Source: Capitulum mitella (lineage: Eukaryota > Arthropoda > Thecostraca > Pollicipedomorpha > Pollicipedidae). From it: a DNA stretch of 64,000 nucleotides. The stretch spans positions 16,926,733 through 16,990,732 of the forward strand of contig CP099839.1 of assembly GCA_030062745.1 (NCBI GenBank). The letters are read 5' to 3'. Numbering within the stretch: position 1 is the first letter of the stretch; each line of letters starts with the position of its first letter. A model generated the notes under the pieces. The model saw only the letters and a program-made list of their open reading frames with translations, made no database searches and had not been told where the DNA came from. Positions 22,323 through 36,838 of this stretch are shown in pieces. The position numbers were made by a program, and so were the translations under genes.

Positions 22323-25300
22323 CATGCTTTGTTCAGTCCAGCTTTCACACACATGCTCTCGCTGCAAACTTCATGTCCACAGCATACTACAAGAAATACA
22401 GCTTTGCATGCTGCCACAGATTCAACAGTCTTGTCTCACCTACCCTGTTGCTGCAGCCAGTGTCAATTCATTTTATGCAACTCATATCCTGCAGATGATG
22501 CTAGATACCATTAAGTATCCTGACCAGTTGTCACAGCATATCCCAGCCCTAGATTGTCCTACTTCACAACTCTTTTTGTTACTGCTAAACAACAATGGCA
22601 ATCACGTTTGATGTAATATTCAATGTTGTGGCATCACACAAACCAATGAAACCTAAATTGGAAGTTAACTGCATTGTTTTGAGTGATCACATCCAATCGG
22701 TTCAGCTAAAACGCACATATAAAACAATACAGTAGCCCACGCAACACCTCAGGCCTATCAACTAAGCCAGGATTGCAGCTTTCAATTCCACTTATAATAG
22801 CCTGATGTAGTAATGATGATAGTAATAATGATGCATCCACACCATGGGATCAATGCCAAAAAAATGATATCACTGCATTAGAACAGCACGAAATCTCCAG
22901 TCTAACTCGCCAATATCCAATACCCATCTTGCTGCACTGAAGGTCCACATATGCCGCAAACTTGACACGGCCTAAATCTCGCACAGCTATACGAAATCGC
23001 CAACGACACCCGCGCAGACGTTGTCTGCCTCGCACAGTTCAGTGGAAAAATATGTTTGGATGACCAACAGTAGTTAAAACTTCTCAAATTCCATCCAAGA
23101 ACATGCGACGAAGGCCTTTCCACCGAGATTCGTAAGGACGCCGGGGATTTGTGTCGTCACTGGTCCACAGTGAACTCTCAATTGCTGTAGCGATGTCACC
23201 CCCCCTGGATATTACCACAGGTTTCATTCAAGGATGAGCCTTTGTTACTAAGCAATTATTCATCTACGGAGGATGCATGGAGCGCTTGCTTAGAGTGAAC
23301 ATAGCTGGGAACACCCGGCAGTCGATGCGGTCACGACAAACAGCCAGTTTGTCGCACGTGGATACGTTAATTTGTAGCAGCTTCTGCACGGTCATCCAGC
23401 CGCACGAAGCTTTGCCAGGGTGCAACGTAACAGTGATCATTCGGAAATCAAGGTCGAGGGCCATTACCCATGTCTGCAGCGTCTACCTCGCCGCGTCGCC
23501 GCCTTCGGACGTGGGATTCAGCCCATGCAAGACTAGAGAACGTGTCCAGACCACGGCACGTATTGCCAGGCCAGGGCGGCCGCGGCAGGCCGTCCACTCC
23601 CCCCGCCAATAACAGGCTGGGCCAGGATCAGGGGATTCAGCGGCACGGTCTGCGGTCGTGTGGGTTCTCCGCATATGGCCAAGCCCCACGGAATGGTACG
23701 GTGGATGGCAAGGGTGATTAACGTTTTTAAATTAGTCAGTGGTGCCCAAGAAAAGTAGCTTATAGCTGAGCTCATAGTAGAATGCAATCTGAATTATGTC
23801 TTGTAACACAATTGCAGAAACCAATTACAGGCTCCAGAAGCTACTCCCTTCTCTCCATGTAAAGAAACCAGAAGTAAAAAAACAAAAAAGGAATTGCTGC
23901 GACAAACAAACGGGTTTCGGGCGCATTGCAATTTCTTCGACGCCACTGTGATTCACATGCTAGCTAGCTTGCTGGTATATAGTCCGCTGCGATACCTATA
24001 AGTGTGTTTGTACACCACTTGTTTTAAAATTTCAGCAAACTTCCTCAATCAGAGGAAATTGGTCCTGAAGGGACGGAGCAAGGGCATTATGTTTTAGAAA
24101 GACGCAGCAATTTCGGTTAATCCATAGACAGCTTATGTATTTTTCTGTCGGAGAAAACACCGGTGATAAACAATGGGATGATAGTGTCATCTCAAACAGC
24201 AGCACGGATGTGGAGATCAGACGGCTAGTCAGGTGGAGCCAGTCAGGTATAGACAGAGCTCATGAGAAGCCATTCGTTAACGGTAGTCCTCCATTCGCGG
24301 GTGGACTACCGTCGTAAATACATGACGCTTCTCCTATACATTAGGCATCTCTAATACGGAGACAATTCGTCATTGCCAGGGCCATTGTTGAGTTAGAACA
24401 CCCCGATCTGTGGAGGCGCACTCAGCTGACCTGCGGACAGGGCCACGTCAGCTGACGACGTTCCGGGTCGGTCTCGGTTGGCTGGCCGCCATGCACGGCT
24501 GACGTGTCCGGCCAGGACAGCCCCGGCCGGGGCCGCCGGCACGTACCGCTATCGCCGCCTGGTACCGCGTCGGCCGACGCTGCAGCCGCGGCGCTCTTCG
24601 CCGCGCCGTGCCACTCCACGCCTTACAGAGCAGTTCCTCACAAGTTATGCAGCGTCATGCAAGTATGAGAACGGTTGCACAGTGGAGAATCCATTGCTTC
24701 AACCTTCAGAATCCTTGATTCTAGATCCCCCTGAAACTGTAATGAAATTCAGTGCAAAACCAAATTGCGATAACCAAATATTGCACAAGCTTTTCATCGG
24801 ATTAAATAGAACATCATGCATGATAACAGAAACACAATACAGAGTGACATCAATCTTTCTTACCAGAAATGTTTTTTTCAGTTTATTCATATTTATTGTG
24901 AGTAAAAGTCATACAATATTTGCTCGAGTGTCACTTTTTCAGGGACTTTCTCTTCGGTAAACACCTACTGGAAAACTCGAGCTCTGGAAGGAGACAATCG
25001 GAAACCACTTGCTTAGCTACACGAAGGTGCGACTCTGCTCGCGCCGGTGGCATCGTCTCTCGTGGAGTATTGAAATGCGTCTCAAATACAGTTTGTATGA
25101 AAAATTCAAAACTCCGAAAAATCCGAGCCTGAACCCACCCCTCCCTGGTTCAAATATGATCAGTTCCACCAAAAGCTGGCATTTCGCTATTTTGACCTGG
25201 ACCCTACAAACATAGCTGCAATTCAAATGCTTTGGGCAAACACCGGTTTTTGCCCGTGAAAACCGCTCTCATTGGATGTACATAGAGGCGAGGAAAGGAC

Positions 25301-26218
25301 CACTGATGAGCCCATTTCAATATGTGAGTTGGGCGGGATGGCAATAGGCATCTCTAATTTGCATAATGTTTGGCGCCTACGCTTCACTCGGACTCCGTTT
25401 CGTCGTAAGCTCTATAACTGAAATTCCTTTGATTATGGCTTCACCAGGGATATTGGCGTAAAAGAGATCTCTCATGAAACTGAGGATCCTAACTCCATTG
25501 CTGCTCGGCCCATTGCTATATTTTTTAAGACCTGGCAAAATGCCATCAGTTTTCCCATTGATAAAAATAAGAACACATGCCTCCTTCTGGCGCATACTGT
25601 GACTGACACCGGAGCGGCATCAAACTATGTGATTGTCACGAAAATTGAACCTGTCTCGTGTGCAAATTTCACCCTCATCGGTGCAACCGTCCGTGCTGTG
25701 TGTCTGGCTCAAAATGCGGACACAGAAACAAACATGCACACGCTGTTCATTTAGTTGCCTCGAGTATGAATGAGCTCAGCTCCGTTTGGGGATCACGCAT
25801 CGTTAGGGTACATAACAGAAGTAAAAGGTGCAACAAAGCAGATCATTAGTGCATAGACCTATCTCCGTGCAATTTCTTGTGACGTTAAAGGCTTAGATGC
25901 CGTTTCGAAAATGTAGGCGAACGATGTTGAGTTCCCAGTACTTCCGATGTGTCTTCGTAATAAGGCATACAAGACGAGTTCAGTCTTTTGCTTCAAGTCA
26001 CATCTTGACATTCATCAACCACGAACATGGATGTATGCAATAGGTTTGCAACAGAGCCCAGGATGCGTGCAATAAGTTCAATCAAAACATTCGATGGCTT
26101 CTATGACGCTAAACATGCCCCATAGAAGACTTGGTGACCCAGTCTTGTCGTTTTGCGCTTGCCTCGAATTTGCACACAACATGCACAAGACGAATGTGTT
26201 CCTACCACAACTCATCCC
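22323..26218. other. No supported gene
   Basis: Short frames up to 160 codons (24478-24960) run from a GC-rich patch into AT-rich sequence without motifs. I see no repeat structure. Confidence 0.4.
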
Positions 26219-27479
26219 TTAACCCGCGCCCGACTGTGAGCCGCCGCCATGGTCGCTGGACTTGGGGTCTGTTGACCACCCCCTCTAACTCACGAACGGT
26301 TGGTCGCACGATAAAAATAAGCACACCACTTGAAAGCTTGCCATGAGAGTTCGAAACTGGTCTCATTTTCAGTATTGGATAATATGTAAGCCATTTACTC
26401 CCTATATATTTTCTCATAGCCGTCTGCCTGAGACCGAGAAATGGCCTGAGTCTCGAGGGCTGTGACTTATAAAGTCTAGATAAAGGTACTAGCAGACATG
26501 TAAGTCCACAGATACCGACACATACCTAATTTCTCTGATTTATTTAATATCTACACGGAAACGTTGGGTTAAAGACAAAGATTAAAGATTTTGTTAAAGA
26601 TTTTCGCAACGCTGCACGGCGGGTGCCGCCAACGAAGGCGGTGTAACATTAACGGGAAATGAATACTCTCTTAATACTTAATACTAAGGCGTTCTCTTAT
26701 TTTCGCAAAATATGCCTTTCCAAGTGTTGTTTGTTGATCCTAGTGGTTCTTGGGATGATTTCCCATGCTTAAATTTTTCGAAAAAAAACTCATTAGTTAT
26801 CAATCTACACAACTGGAAGAGCTTCAATTAGCAAAAGTCTCTTAAATAACAAAATATGCAATTTTTTGAAACTTTTTGAACTTCCTGATATTAATCGCAA
26901 CTGTGTGAGCCAGTTCTGCCAGTTTCAACCCGATCTGAGTCATTCATCACCGATTTTGATTGGCAGTGCATTTTGACTCATAACAGTTATTCGGGACCTA
27001 ACCTCATGTCAGTAGTCGGAGGCCATTGAAACTTTGCGCACCGACGGAAACTGGATGTCTGGATTTCCCCACATTCAAATTGTTCTAAACAATCCCGTCG
27101 ATTTTCGGGATTTTCGGGATTGTCAAGCCCATTTTCATATTGAAAATGGACTTGACCTTAGATCAATGACCCGTATTTTTCCAAAAAAATCCGAGATAGC
27201 AGATTTGTTGCATGTGTTGAAATCTCTAAACCATGAACGTTTTATTGCGATGTCATGTTTTATGAAAAAGTTATGCGAGCTAAACTTTTTTGGACAGTAG
27301 GTTCCACTTGATCTTACCCTAGGTTAGACACCTTACTTGACGTGAAGTCAGAAATTGGACACGAGGTGTAAAAATGATCAAGCAAAAGGTATACAAAGTT
27401 TCGTGGCGCTTCATTCGTTCGTTCTTTCGCAATCTCGGGAAAACCCCGAGGGGCGGCCCCCCCGTCGGTAGCGGGTTAA
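26219..27479 (-). mobile_element. TTAA MITE family 2 copy
   Basis: TTAA at 26219-26222 and 27476-27479. It starts TTAACCCGCGCCCGACTG, then carries GAACGGTTGGTCGCACGAT, and ends in GGGAAAACCCCGAGG and a C-run before TAGCGGGTTAA. Orientation is opposite to the 51078 copy. A 15-bp near-perfect inverted repeat (GTCAAGCCCATTTTC and partner) lies at about 27121-27155. Confidence 0.87.
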
Positions 27480-27775
27480 CCGATCTCTTACGCCGCTCCG
27501 TGAGCTCGTGTGCACCTCGCGGCTCCGGAGCGCATCCAGATGCACGGTCCTTTCATGGCTACATGGCGGGGTCTGTGTCTGATATGTATAGAGCTGGCAA
27601 TAAACAAAAAACTGCCGTCTGTTTTAGAGAACTGCATTTTCTCTATCCAGCTTGGTCCGGAATCTGGCCGTATATCCCATGGGTCTAAGTGCGGAGGCAA
27701 TCTAGACTTGCTTTTGTCTCTTCAATCACTCTTTTTGGAACGTGATAGCCTCACCTGGGAATATTTAGAGCTTAG

Positions 27776-28998
27776 TTAACTCTTTTCCCGGCAAATCGGC
27801 CGCTAGGATTTTTACTTGCCAATTCCAGGGATTTTGACGCAGCTTTACGTTACTTGACCACTTTTGGTATCTATTCTTTGTACCCACAGTAACAATATGC
27901 CGTGATTTTATTTTGCTCAGGGACGGAATCGTGCAACGTTTTTTTTGGCAGGCACCTCAGACCATTTTTGTGCCTGTTGAACGCAGAAGGAAAAATGGTT
28001 GCCAAAATAGGGTTTTTAAGAAAGAACTGAAAGACTAAAAAAATGAGTTGTTGTATAGGTTAACAGCTGGGTAAGCATGCCAAAATCATTTTGTTAATCT
28101 GAGTTCATTTCACAAGGCCAGGTGTAGACCAGTAGTCAGAATTTTGTTCCGTAGTAAAACTTTTGGTGTTAATTTTCGAAATGCAAAATCCGAAATATAT
28201 ATCACGTGGAAAAGAACCTTTTATTTGTGCATAACGTTTCAGATTAATATCAGGTTGGCTGAAGGAGTTATGACCTGAAATGCCGGCGGACGTACCCTAT
28301 ATCACGACAGGCGTAAAATGGAATTTTAGAAACAGTCAGTGCAGATGATTGGAAACGTTTTCAAACAATATCACATGCACTAAAGATCATTTCATATGAC
28401 TCTGAGGTTCTTGGAGGCATTCCAGGCTACAGGTCGTAAACTGACCTCATAAACATGTGACCGTAACTTCCCCCTTTTTCATGACTCTGGCGCCGCGTAT
28501 GCTAGCATTACACAAATATTGTAATAAGATTTGTACTTCTACAGCATAACATGACTGGTGAAAACTAAAAAAATATTTCTAAATTTACTGGTAATGCAGC
28601 CTTTGAAAAGGAGATATTAATCCTTCCATTTCCGAAGCCCTGTGAACGTCCATGAATTTTCTCAAAATCGAAATGCATGGGGTAATGGTAAAAGTTTCAT
28701 CTAAAAGCTCTTGATTCATGCCACTTGCATCAAAATCAGTCCCTAAACAGCAGAGTTATAAATGACAAGTCCAGAGACATCCCTCATTTTGACTTTCCCC
28801 CCCCATATTCAATCACTTCAAGATTTTTAAACTTCCGTTTATTTAAATGCAGTTGACGTCATGGCAAATCGACCGTCGTGTGTTGCGATAAAATCAGATG
28901 TGTAGTTCGCGTGATTTCAGGGTGGGAGGGGGGGGGGGGCGAATCCACCACCTGCCGGAAATCGGCCATACCGTCTAAACCTCCGGGAATAGGGTTAA
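27776..28998 (+). mobile_element. TTAA MITE family 1 copy
   Basis: TTAA at 27776-27779 and 28995-28998. The left end is decayed (TTAACTCTTTTCCCGGCA) and has lost the G-run palindrome; the right end is well kept (CTCCGGGAATAGGGTTAA). The interior is collinear with the other copies. Confidence 0.88.
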
Positions 28999-31900
28999 CG
29001 TCCAACATTGATGAAGCCGAGACACGTGGGACGTGGTAAAATTGTTCATTGCCTACCCTTAAAAGCAATCCACAAAACTGCGTGCAAACTCGGAATCGGC
29101 AACTGACGCCACCATGGTCAAATGGTCATATGCTTAACCGTTTTATATAGACCACAAACTATTTTTTATTTTAAGATTTTGTCAGATTAATTCTTTTTCT
29201 ATTTTAGCTAATCGATATAAATTTGAATATGTATAGACTTACAAAATATTGATTTTTTTAACACAAACAAGGTAATTTAGATATGGTTCATAATCCAACC
29301 ACATCACATAACCAAACATTTAAAAGTTATGTCTAAACCTATATTTGTGTAAACATGTGTATCGGTCTGACACTCTAAATGAACTATAACAATGGACCAG
29401 AAATTGTGGAGAAGCACAAAGGAAATCGGTAGCTGGATCAAAACAGATTACGCATACATCTAACTGGTGATTTACTGAAGCTAAACAGAAACGTTACCCG
29501 GAAAAAGAGCTTGAGATAAGGCCTTAATTTTTATCCTTTCTCCCAGCCGCGAGTCACGCCAATGACGTCTTTTCTAGATCAGTCCCGGAAGCAACTGCAC
29601 CCTCCTGGTTAAGTGTTAACAGTCATCCTGGAACGTTTCTGAAAACTTACGAATGAATCCCCACGCGGCAAAAGGGATCAGTTGTTTCGTTGGTCCAAGC
29701 ATCAAGTTCCATTCGCAACTCGGAAAAACATGGTTTTCATCGTGTCTGAAAACGTGCCAACCGCACATGAAAACGTTGCAGTACCCTGTCCCTGCCAAGG
29801 ACTCGGATCATCAAGGCGTCATCTTGCCTGGTGCAAAACATTAGATCCTATTATACTGCTTTATAGCACGTACTTCTAGATCTTATCCACTACGACCTAT
29901 GTGCTATCTGCTACCTGCTATCTGCTACGTACTATCGCACTGTCGCCCGGTCTCTGGCTCGGACTGGTGGCAATGGAAAGACTTTTAGATATTACATAGA
30001 TGTCATCTACTGCGATCTGTCTGCTAGATACTTCCGAAGTATCGCATGAGCTTTACCTCGAACTGGTGGTAACGGAAAGGAACGAGCATCGTCTCTGCCA
30101 TCTCGCATTTGCTTTCTCCTTGAACATCTTGCACCGAACTGCTCGGACCCTTTTTCTTTACCGTGAAGAAATAACGGTAAGTTTATTTTAGTCTGTTTTC
30201 CATCTGGTAAAGGTACCAAAACGGCTTATTCGTATAGGGAGAGCTTGCGCGACCAATAACATCGCCTTAGTTATTTCGGCAACGGAAAGATGGCGCTCAA
30301 AACGGTAATATTTGTTTAAATTCTACAGACGACGCTACTTGTTGCAATAACTTATTTCGGGAGTAAGTGACAATGTAAATTAAAATCGCTACCTGCAACA
30401 TAACTGGTCAATAACATGAAAGCATTGTGGCGTCATACTGGAACGTCATGAAAACAGAGGAATCGCTGGATTTGAGTTGGCGGCGTGCAGGTTACCAGCG
30501 TGGTGTTTGGGGTCAAGACAGGCGGAAGACTTCTTGCACGTTTTGCATTTTCTGCAAGATAGGCTAGTAGTATGGCTGGATATTTCGGAAAATTATTGGC
30601 GGGTCTGCATAGGTGTTCAGGCTGTTTCATTTAATCGATTGCTATAGGCTTGATTTTAAAATCTCAGTATTGTCAGGGGTCTTCCCCTTCCCCTTCCCCC
30701 AGGTTTTCAAGCCAAGGGTAGCAGACTTTCTGCCTGTGTTGTTAACAGAATTCAAATGAAAACTAAGCACTCTTATGAATCTGAAACGTTTCATCTATCT
30801 ACCAACACAGGGGTGTCTTGAAATGATCATGCAATGAAATATCGTATCCTGAAATGAAATACTTTCAAAATACTCTGAAAGTTTTCATGAATTCATTTTG
30901 AACCATCTTGAACAGTTTTCCGAAGTTCAAGCCCAGGTCAGAAAGTCCCTTGGATACAATTCAGCAGCGCAATGTCTACCATCGCTTAAATATAATGAAG
31001 TTAGATTAGGCGGGCCGAAAGCTGACTTATGTAATCTATGTTTCATAACAAATGGCGGGCTAAACATAGGCAGTATCATTATCACTTTGTTGCTGGAGTG
31101 GAGCAAATCAGGTGCCTTTTCATGCGCTGCAGCTAAATTTTTCTAAGATCCTAAACCGTTTTTCAGATATTTGAAGGAAAGGCTGACAGTGGCATAACAT
31201 TTTGCAAAAGATGGGCCGCGTTCAGTGTATTTCGGGACTTAACTGCTTTTAGTGCATTGCAAATGGCAGGCCATTTTTTTAATGAGCAGATTTTTTGCAG
31301 CTGACGCACGGGAAAATGTCTAGGCTATCCTGTAGCAGTGCTAGATTTGCGCTATTTGCCCTTTATTTTGAGCTGTCGATGTGGAAAGCCGAAAACCTAT
31401 GGCCGAGTTTCCGGCAGACTGCAGTGACCGGCGACTCCATTCCTGCCAATGGTACATCAAGAGGTTAAGTAACGCGACGACTCCCATCCAAACTTTACAG
31501 TGACTGTTCACTGATTATTGAGCATATTTCTGTGTGCTTGCGACTGTCTTGCAGTAGGTAGTGATGACATCTTTGTTCTTCTGGTTACCTCAAAAAGCAA
31601 GAGAACGACTTCGGCCTTTCTAATGCGGCTATGCAGCACTCGACAGCACTCGACACTCGACATCATAAGGCAAATACCGATCGTCCGGCACGCTACACGG
31701 CCGACGCTGTGTGGCCCGTCACACACTCGTGTCAGGCCTGCACTATGAACCTTGCTATCCAGAACGATTACACAGTGGCGCGCCAATAGAACGGACGTGA
31801 CGCAAGTGAAGGGTGATATGAAACGACTGCCTCGTTTTCATACTGACTACAGTTTTGACCTACACGGATTTCGTGTTAGCAAACCTTTTTTAAAAAGCTT

Positions 31901-33630
31901 AAACAGAATTGTCGCGATATGTCCCTATCTGGCAATCAGGATCCAATGCCTGTTTTTGCAAAGTTATTGCATATTAAGACATTTTTCCATATACTGCGCT
32001 TTGCACTGGCTTGATCGGAAGAGATCCCATAAAAATGACGTTAAAATTGTGGCCTTCCGTAGCCTTTCGCTTACGCTTTCGCTGGAACATCGAATGCCAA
32101 ACTGACCAAACGGGTGCTCTGTGGCACAGAACAGGTTCTGTCTTACAGGAAAGCCATTGGACAGCAAAGATTTATTGCTCAACATGCATCGTGATGGAAC
32201 ACATATGCTCGGAGTAGATCCTCCGGTCTTCAGAAAAAAAATCAGACATCATTCTGAGTTGTTTTATTCTGAAGTTTGGCTCTAGCTCCACTAATCGATG
32301 TTTCCAGTCAAGAAATGTCTAATCATCTTACACAACGAACTGCATACTTTTGCGAGTCATCAGCGGGATGAAATTGAGCATCAGTGGCTAAAAAATCCAT
32401 CATGGCCTATACCGTTGACTCCGCCCGATCTCAGCTGCTTAGTTTACGAGGGAGCCATGTTAATGGCATTGCTTTGACAGTTCACAGCCGTGGTTACGGG
32501 AGCCGATTTTTCTCTGCGATTCGAGGAGTGTCACCATGTCATATCTGGCGACAGATGGCTAGACGACAGGACGTCAAGGTTATCGTAGGACTGGGATAAA
32601 GGTTATCGTCGTGCTGAGATGCCATGCGGTCGTCCGTGGCACTTCTAAGTAAGGAAGAGAAGGTGACTTTGGAGATCGTTGGTTCTTTAGTGCACAAATT
32701 TAACTGGAATCTGACGCGCCAGTTTTCGTGCAGTGCTCCCAAATTCGTACCTCTGCTGGGGGCTTATTTCCCACCGCCTCTAGCCTCGTAACCAATGGAT
32801 CGATCGAAACGTTTCAAATCGCAAACGATGGCCCTCAACGAAAGTTTTCGAAAATGCGAGGTTTCAAGCTCGTCGACGACGTCACAGACCAAGTAAATCT
32901 GTAAAGCAATGGATACTTTCACTTTTGAAGTCTCCATGGATATTTCAAATGTCGGAAGCATAATTTATCTTATAGAATTATTTTAAAACCTTACAAAAGG
33001 GTTACCTAAAAGAATCTGAGGAAAGGACAAAGGGTCAAGGTCACAGGTCAAGATCAAGCAAGTTTTAGGGTCAAGATTAAGGATCAAGACCAAGTTAAAA
33101 AAATAGCTTTAAATGGCAAGACACTGTTCTGTGCACTATTTAGAATGTAAAATGGACTCCGTTACGAGAATCAGCGCCTCCAGTTACACCCATATACGAT
33201 GTAAATAGTCACAAAAAGAAAAATGCGTGACCCTGAAAAGGTTCAGTTACCTTGAACTGGGCAAGACATGACAATATTTATGTTATTTTGTTTGGCATAT
33301 ACATGTTATATTCATTGCTTCATGATTATACTCAAATAACAGCCTCTCCCCCCAGCGAATGGCGGGTCAACACATGTTTTGAACTGAGAAATACAAGTTA
33401 TAGCTTGTAAGTTACAGCTCGAACCCAATCCGCAACATACACTACGCCTCGAAACTCTACGCTTGCAGAGGTTCTGATTTCCCGTGGTTTTCCCGTGTAT
33501 TCGGCCACATATTGTTTACAGCTATTACGAGACTCCACAAGCGAATAGAAGCCAATTAACGCTTGCGCTCATTGGCCTGCGCAGGCCGTATTGAGCCATA
33601 TCGGCGGATGACTACAGCGTGCAGTTCTTA
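28999..33630. other. No gene seen apart from local repeats
   Basis: Mixed AT-rich sequence. 33000-33630 begins a region rich in GGTCA/TGACC words that continues to 34980. Confidence 0.4.
29880..30085. repeat. Short local repeats, about 100-bp period
   Basis: CTCGGACTGGTGGCAATGG and CTCGAACTGGTGGTAACGG lie about 100 bp apart, with a CTGCTA-rich stretch before the first. Confidence 0.55.
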
Positions 33631-34935
33631 TTAAACCTCACCTAACGGGAGGAGGGGCCGTTTCGATCCCTCGCGCTAAGGACTTTTGGTGATAGGGGAA
33701 AAAACAGCGATTGCACAGTACTGGAATTTTCAGTATCATTTGGGAGTCCTTTGCGCATATCCTGTAAAATTTTCAGCTTCCGTTCGTGTCAGGTCATTGG
33801 CCTAGGTCACATAAAAGAGGCCAGTCTCTGATTTTTTTAAAAAAAATCTATAAGCCATGCCGTGGGACCGGTCTACCAGAAACTCCCAGGGATATTAATC
33901 GTGGACATTCCTAAGAATTGTGTTATCTCAAGTTTGCTGTCGAGATCAAGATCAATGACCTGAGTTCAGTTAAATTTCTGCCCTATGTCCTCATTTCCAG
34001 TGGTTTTAAGCCACTTTTTTGGCTTGTTGATGCCTGAAATGCATTTCCGGACCAAATAATTCATGGAACACGACAAATAGTGTTGACCCACACGAAACAT
34101 CAAGAGGTCAGGTTAGGTCGTATGTACGATGAACTAACAACAAGGAGTCTAAAACTCCGTTCTGAAGGCCCTTGGAATAAAAATAGACAATGAAGTCGAT
34201 TTTACAGTGCAACATTGCACCAAGACGCTTCAAAGCTATGAAGCGACCTTAGGTCATCCGATCTCATGCAAAGCCACTGTGATAGAAACTGAGTTCATAT
34301 CCAGATGTCCAGCTTTAATCCTCTGGTTTATTTCATGAGACAATGAGAGGCCTAGGCACAAAAAAGACACCCAAGTGTATTTCAAATCAGGCCATGATCT
34401 AGCATCAAGTCAAGTCATTTGACAGACCTTATATAGCATCCTATTGATCGCGGTTGTGGAACCCAAGGTGTTTCAATCCAAAGGTGCTCTTTGCCGTTTT
34501 GTTTGCATTGCTATTGATCCCCAACAGAACACAAAATAAAGCAAAGCAAACGGCTGAATGTTAGATTGGGTCACAAGGTCAAGTCAGGTTACGTCTGGTC
34601 ATGGACGTTCTAGCCTGTCAGGTTTGACCTCAGTGAGGACATCAAATGAATGGATGTCTTCGAATTCCACGTTTCAACGCCCAGACAAACACTTTTTTCC
34701 GTTTCGTTGGAAAAGTCGTAAGAAATGGCCTGTGCGGGCCAAGACAGTGTCCAAAGTTGAAATTTTCGACGCCATTTGACCTTAAAGATATTGACCTAGG
34801 GTCATGAAAATTGCACAGAATGTAAACCATTATAGCCCGACCCTGTCCATAAAATTGCATGCCTCTAGTTCTTTCTTTTCTTGAGATCTGCGGGGAGACT
34901 TCTGTGCCCCCTTCCAGTGCGCGTCAGTGCGAAAC

Positions 34936-34978
34936 CGGTTCGTAAAAAAACGGTTCGGTTCGGTTCGTAAAAAAACGG
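34936..34978. repeat. 25-bp-period direct repeat
   Basis: CGGTTCGTAAAAAAACGG occurs at 34936 and 34961, with CGGTTCGG filling the gap. Confidence 0.85.
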
Positions 34979-34979
34979 G

Positions 34980-35207
34980 TTAAGACAAGTTAAGAATATC
35001 CCCCATTTCGACTTTTTTATCCCTTGTATCCATTCCTCTTGAAATTCCGAAAACCTCTGTTCATAAAAAATGTGGTTTACGTCATGGCAAATCAACTGCC
35101 GTTTGTTGCAATTAAGTCGGATGGGTAGCTCTCGAGATCTCAGGGGGCCGAATCCCCCTCCTGCCGGGAATCGGCCGTACCGTCCAGCCCTCCGGGAACA
35201 AGGTTAA
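34980..35207 (+). mobile_element. TTAA MITE family 1, right-end fragment
   Basis: About 230 bp matching the right end of family 1 (GTCATGGCAAATC, CTCGAGATCTCAGGGGGCC, CTCCGGGAACAAGGTTAA). Upstream, 33631-34979 starts with TTAAACCTCACC and is rich in GGTCA motifs but does not align with family 1. It may be another element, or a chimeric one ending here. Confidence 0.75.
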
Positions 35208-36838
35208 AAGAAAAATTTACACAATCGCCAATCGGCATCCTGACAGGTTATCACCGCTCTCCCAGTGCCGGTAAGGTCACCACTGCAGTCCCGTGACGCG
35301 CTCAGAATCCAGCTCACGGCCACCTCAGCTGCACGCGCAGAGCTACGCAGAACCGGTGTCGCCATGCCGACCGGTGCTGCACGTGACGTCTGAACGCTTT
35401 CTGCAGAAGTAACTGTCCATGCTGGCCGTTACGGGACGACGCGGGATAAATCAGCGTCCAGCGCGGACAGGCACTGGCCTCAGATCGCCCCGCAGATCAG
35501 AGTGGTCGTCCTTCAGGGACATCAGCGCCGTCTGGCCTGCGGAGGTCACTGTGCGTGCAGATTCCCGCAACGTTCGATTGCGAACTCACGCAGATCCATC
35601 GGCGGTTCTTGGAATGGTAATCGGGTGAAAAAGGACGGGAATGGTTTTCCCGATTGCAATGATGGACGTGTCAGCCATTGTGGGTTGTCGAAACTGCTGG
35701 AAAGACCGAGTCTCAGCTTGCGTTAGAATGTATGGATTTATTAGATGTTACTTAGGATTAAAGGGTGGCAAGATGCCTTTTAATTTCCAAGGGATCATGA
35801 GTGCTTGAACAACCGACTAATGGCTGGTCGCTCCCCATTCCCATATTTGGTTTCTAGGCTTTATGAAAATGGTAGAAACTAAGTTCATAATCTGTCGTTA
35901 CGTAATGTGCTAATCAGCTCTTAAGAACTACGTCCAAGTCATGTCCGATCAAAAGTCCGCCTGTGTTTACATTACGTTTCAAAACTTATTATAGGGTGTA
36001 GCTGGCTAGAATCGAAAGGTATGACATGGAAATGAGGTTCAGGTTCCTCATTCTTCAGACAAATGCATAGGTATCATGCCTTTGACAGACGTGTCAGTTT
36101 AAAGTGAATGGGAATCGACTCATAAATAACGAAACAAAAAATCGCGATTTTACAGTGACTTAACAAAATGTTCCTGAGGAGTGATTAAAACAATGGAAAA
36201 TGCATTAAATCCATAGATAAAAATGTGTTAGGAATGTACGTGGACCCAAACGTGGCCAAAAGTGGGTTTCAGCGTCTCGCTCCTCCCGTCTCTTCACTGC
36301 CGTGAGACTTGGGAGGGTACACCTTGTTGTCGGCTGATGCACGACTTCGGGCACCATTGATGACTTAGGATCCAACAATAGTGAATGAAGGAAAGCCCCC
36401 TTCTCTGTATCGCGGCTACGCATCAGCTTAGGCCGTCTCGATCTGCTTTGGCATGTGGCCCGCTGGCTAAATTGTTTAGACAAAACATAATGATTTTGGG
36501 GAGCCGCCAGAGGCCGATCCAGGGCTTTGGTCAGGATGCGATGAGGAAACATTGGACGCGAAACCTTATGAACCCCAAAACCCCTGCGTAATTGAAGACT
36601 TCTTGAAATCTTTGAGCCAAACGGAAAAGAGTCGGAATGTTCTTCTCTCGTTTGTCGGCGATTCTCGTGCAGCACAGTCTGAGTCCTTAACAACATGCTC
36701 ACCGAAATCAAGGATAGGAGCATTCAGATATTTAAATGCCGCTTAAAGACCCACCGTTCGTTTCTCGCTCTGTGTGACTCAGTTTTGGCACTGCATGCAT
36801 ATTGAGTGTGTTCACTCCAGTGTTGTTGTCTTTGTTTT
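35208..36838. other. No supported gene
   Basis: A 172-codon minus-strand frame (36723-36205) is the only long one; it has no recognisable motif. Confidence 0.35.

Noticed and set aside
24478..24960. 160-codon plus-strand frame
   Set aside because: Crosses from a GC-rich arginine/alanine stretch into AT-rich sequence with no motif.
33655..33680. Box B-like GTTTCGATCCC
   Set aside because: No box A at suitable distance upstream.
36205..36723. 172-codon minus-strand open frame
   Set aside because: No motif, no splice or paralogue support, and length within chance for a 64-kb window.
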